The notes under the pieces are model-generated. The model was not told the origin of the DNA. It was given only the letters and a program-made list of their open reading frames with translations, and ran no database searches. Position numbers and translations under genes: made by a program. From Streptomyces griseoincarnatus (GTDB taxonomy: Bacteria; Actinomycetota; Actinomycetes; Streptomycetales; Streptomycetaceae), in the NCBI GenBank assembly GCA_014649575.1, contig BMTH01000011.1, positions 186,001-250,000 on the forward strand: DNA of 64,000 nt, given 5' to 3'. Shown here piece after piece: positions 62,187 through 64,000 of the stretch (position 1 is the stretch's first letter; the number at the start of each line of letters is the position of its first letter).

Positions 62187-64000
62187 CTACCGCATGAGTA
62201 AGCCCGCCGCCTCCGCGACGTCCTCCGGTGGCACCGCCACCAACCCCAGCTCCGCCCCCGACGCCAGCAGCCGATGGCTCGGAAGCACCCGCACCGTGTA
62301 GCCGAACGGCCCCGTCCGGTCCAGGGACAGCGGGCCCTCGTAGACCCACTCACCCCCGGCCCCGGGCGACCCCACCGGCTTCAGCGGCACGGCGGCCGCA
62401 TCCGTGATGCGATCCTCCTCGTCCACCCGCCCCGCGACGGCCTGCACCTCCACGTCCTCCGGCCGCAGGCTGCCCAGACCCACCCGCACCCGGAGGGCCA
62501 GCGTGCTGCCCAGCTCCGCGGTGGCGGAGGCCACGGACGTCTCGACGTGGTCGACGGTCACCCCGTGCCACGCACCCCGTACCGCCGCCTTCCACTCCGC
62601 GAGCTCCCGTGCGGCGTCCGCGTCCATCGCCCGGTGCGCGTGCGCGGCCGGCGTGTACAGCCGGTCCACGTACTCCCGCACCATGCGCCCGGCCAGCACC
62701 TTCGGCCCCAGCAGGCTCAGCGTCCGCCGGACCATCTCGATCCACCGGTCCGGCAGCCCGCTGCGCCCGCGCTCGTAGAAGGTGCGGGTCACCCGCTGCT
62801 CCAGCAGGTCGTACAGCGCCGCGGCCTCTATGTCGTCACGCCGGTCCGGGTCGGTCCCCGCGCCGTCCGCCGTGGGGATGGACCAGCCGAAGTCGGGCTG
62901 GAACCACTCGTCCCACCAGCCGTCCAGCACCGACAGGTTGAGCCCGCCGTTGAGCGCGGCCTTCATCCCGCTCGTGCCGCACGCCTCCAACGGCCGCAGC
63001 GGGTTGTTCAGCCAGATGTCGCAGCCGGGGTACAGCTTCTGCGCCATCGCCATGCCGTAGTCGGGCAGGAACACGATCCGGTGCCGCACCCGCGGGTCGT
63101 CGGCGAAGCGGACCAGCTCCTGGATGAGCCGCTTGCCGCCGTCGTCCGCCGGGTGGGCCTTGCCGGCGACCACGATCTGCACGGGCCGCTCGGGGTGCAG
63201 CAGCAGGTCCATCAGCCGGTCCCGGTCGCGCAGCATCAGCGTCAGCCGCTTGTACGACGGGACGCGCCGGGCGAAGCCGATGGTGAGCACGTCCGGGTCG
63301 AGGACGCCGTCGATCCAGCCCAGTTCGGCGGTGCCGGCGCCGCGCTGCCGCCAGGAGGCGCGCAGCCGTTCCCGTACCTCCAGCACCAGCAGTTCGCGCA
63401 GCGACCGGCGCAGGTCCCAGATGTCCTGGTCGGCGATGTCGGCGACGGAGTCCCAGCGGTCGGAGTCGCCGATGCTGAGCGCCTCTTCCGCTCGCTGGGT
63501 GCCGATCTGCCGGGCGCCGAGCCGGTACACCTCGGGGGCGACCCAGGTGGGCGCGTGCACCCCGTTGGTGACGGAGGTGATGGGCACCTCCTCGGGGTCG
63601 AAGCCGGGCCACAGTCCGGCGAACATCTCCCGGCTGACCTGCCCGTGCAGCAGGGAGACGCCGTTGGCCCGCTGGGCGAGGCGCAGGCCCATCACGGCCA
63701 TGTTGAACAGGTTGGGCTCGCCGCCGGGGTAGGTCTCCATGCCGAGCCGCAGGATGCGGTCGACCTCCAGGTGCGGCAGCTCCGCGTGCGGGCCGAAGTG
63801 CCGGGCGACCAGTTCGCGGTCGAAGCGGTCGATGCCGGCCGGCACGGGCGTGTGCGTGGTGAACACGGTCCCGGCGCGGACCGCCTCCAGGGCCGCGTCG
63901 AAGTCGAGCCCCTCGGCGCGCAGCTCCGCCATCCGCTCCAGGCCGAGGAACCCGGCGTGCCCCTCGTTGGTGTGGAACACCTCCGGCGCCGCGTGCCCGG
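62187..64000 (-). CDS. glgP: Alpha-glucan (glycogen/maltodextrin) phosphorylase, 5' end beyond the window
   Basis: The visible 604 residues are the C-terminal part of a GT35 phosphorylase of the actinobacterial type, which releases glucose 1-phosphate from alpha-1,4-glucan. Conserved blocks include FHTNEGHAGFLGLERM, GTVFTTHTPVPAG, SVTNGVHAPTWV, and the PLP-binding lysine in ACGTSGMKAALNGG. A C-terminal extension of about 100 residues follows the catalytic fold. The frame is open to base 64000, so the true start lies outside the window. The TAG stop codon abuts an interspersed repeat. It belongs with glgX (43393-45645) in glycogen breakdown. Confidence 0.94.
   Translation of the reverse strand, partial: GHAAPEVFHTNEGHAGFLGLERMAELRAEGLDFDAALEAVRAGTVFTTHTPVPAGIDRFDRELVARHFGPHAELPHLEVDRILRLGMETYPGGEPNLFNMAVMGLRLAQRANGVSLLHGQVSREMFAGLWPGFDPEEVPITSVTNGVHAPTWVAPEVYRLGARQIGTQRAEEALSIGDSDRWDSVADIADQDIWDLRRSLRELLVLEVRERLRASWRQRGAGTAELGWIDGVLDPDVLTIGFARRVPSYKRLTLMLRDRDRLMDLLLHPERPVQIVVAGKAHPADDGGKRLIQELVRFADDPRVRHRIVFLPDYGMAMAQKLYPGCDIWLNNPLRPLEACGTSGMKAALNGGLNLSVLDGWWDEWFQPDFGWSIPTADGAGTDPDRRDDIEAAALYDLLEQRVTRTFYERGRSGLPDRWIEMVRRTLSLLGPKVLAGRMVREYVDRLYTPAAHAHRAMDADAARELAEWKAAVRGAWHGVTVDHVETSVASATAELGSTLALRVRVGLGSLRPEDVEVQAVAGRVDEEDRITDAAAVPLKPVGSPGAGGEWVYEGPLSLDRTGPFGYTVRVLPSHRLLASGAELGLVAVPPEDVAEAAGLLMR

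Overview
The window is high-GC chromosomal DNA from a Streptomyces. Third codon positions are almost always G or C, GTG and TTG starts are common, ribosome-binding sites are GGAGG-like, and the intergenic repeats are of a kind typical of the genus. The gene order (gatC-gatA-small membrane gene-gatB, rmdB, ligA, mnmA, cysteine desulfurase, peptide transporter, gcvT-gcvH-glyA-sdaA, cabB, glgX, glgP) matches my recollection of the S. coelicolor SCO5444-SCO5505 region. That synteny is recalled, not computed. It points to the conserved chromosome core, with accessory patches between about 49 and 62 kb. I saw no rRNA, tRNA, CRISPR array, integrase, transposase or origin.

Layout. 0-5 kb: small membrane protein, methyltransferase and the gatCAB amidotransferase operon with an embedded 79-residue membrane protein. 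5-14.5 kb: flavin oxidoreductase, 34-residue membrane peptide, the cyclic-di-GMP protein RmdB, DNA ligase LigA, a MetE-like protein, an SDR and a LOG-family protein. 14.5-22 kb: DUF427 protein, hydrolase, tRNA thiolase MnmA with its probable sulfur donor, a Tat-type amidase, a TetR regulator divergent from two small membrane proteins, a thioesterase and a UPF0126 membrane protein. 22-28.2 kb: a five-gene peptide ABC importer whose last ATPase carries an unusual repeated acidic tail. 28.6-36 kb: two SseB-like proteins, a P-loop kinase, then a tandem glycine riboswitch ahead of gcvT-gcvH-glyA-sdaA, which together turn glycine to serine and serine to pyruvate. 36-43 kb: cytosolic-looking GH25 muramidase, a MITE-like element, a CabB-type EF-hand protein, a MerR regulator, an RsbW-like ATPase, an enoyl-CoA hydratase and two tandem L,D-transpeptidase lipoproteins. 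43-49 kb: glycogen debranching enzyme, then an ABC-2 exporter with its own two-component system. 49.5-57.8 kb: two heterodimeric ABC exporters flanking a fructosamine-kinase-like gene. 58-61 kb: repeat-rich DNA, a secreted M4 metalloprotease and the relic of a second one. 61-64 kb: DUF1990 protein, two interspersed repeats and the 3' part of glgP.

Most unusual points. The second exporter pair has a perfectly complementary loss of motifs: one subunit has no Walker A, Walker B aspartate or H-loop but keeps LSGGQ, while its partner keeps all of those but has lost LSGGQ. The junction of those two genes has been tandemly duplicated, giving a 68-residue chimeric reading frame coupled by ATGA overlaps at both ends. 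Upstream of the M4 protease, four 12-bp GACCGGCACGTG-type repeats lie at an exact 26-bp period within a larger repeat field. A 162-bp inverted-repeat element supplies the stop codon of the neighbouring reductase gene.
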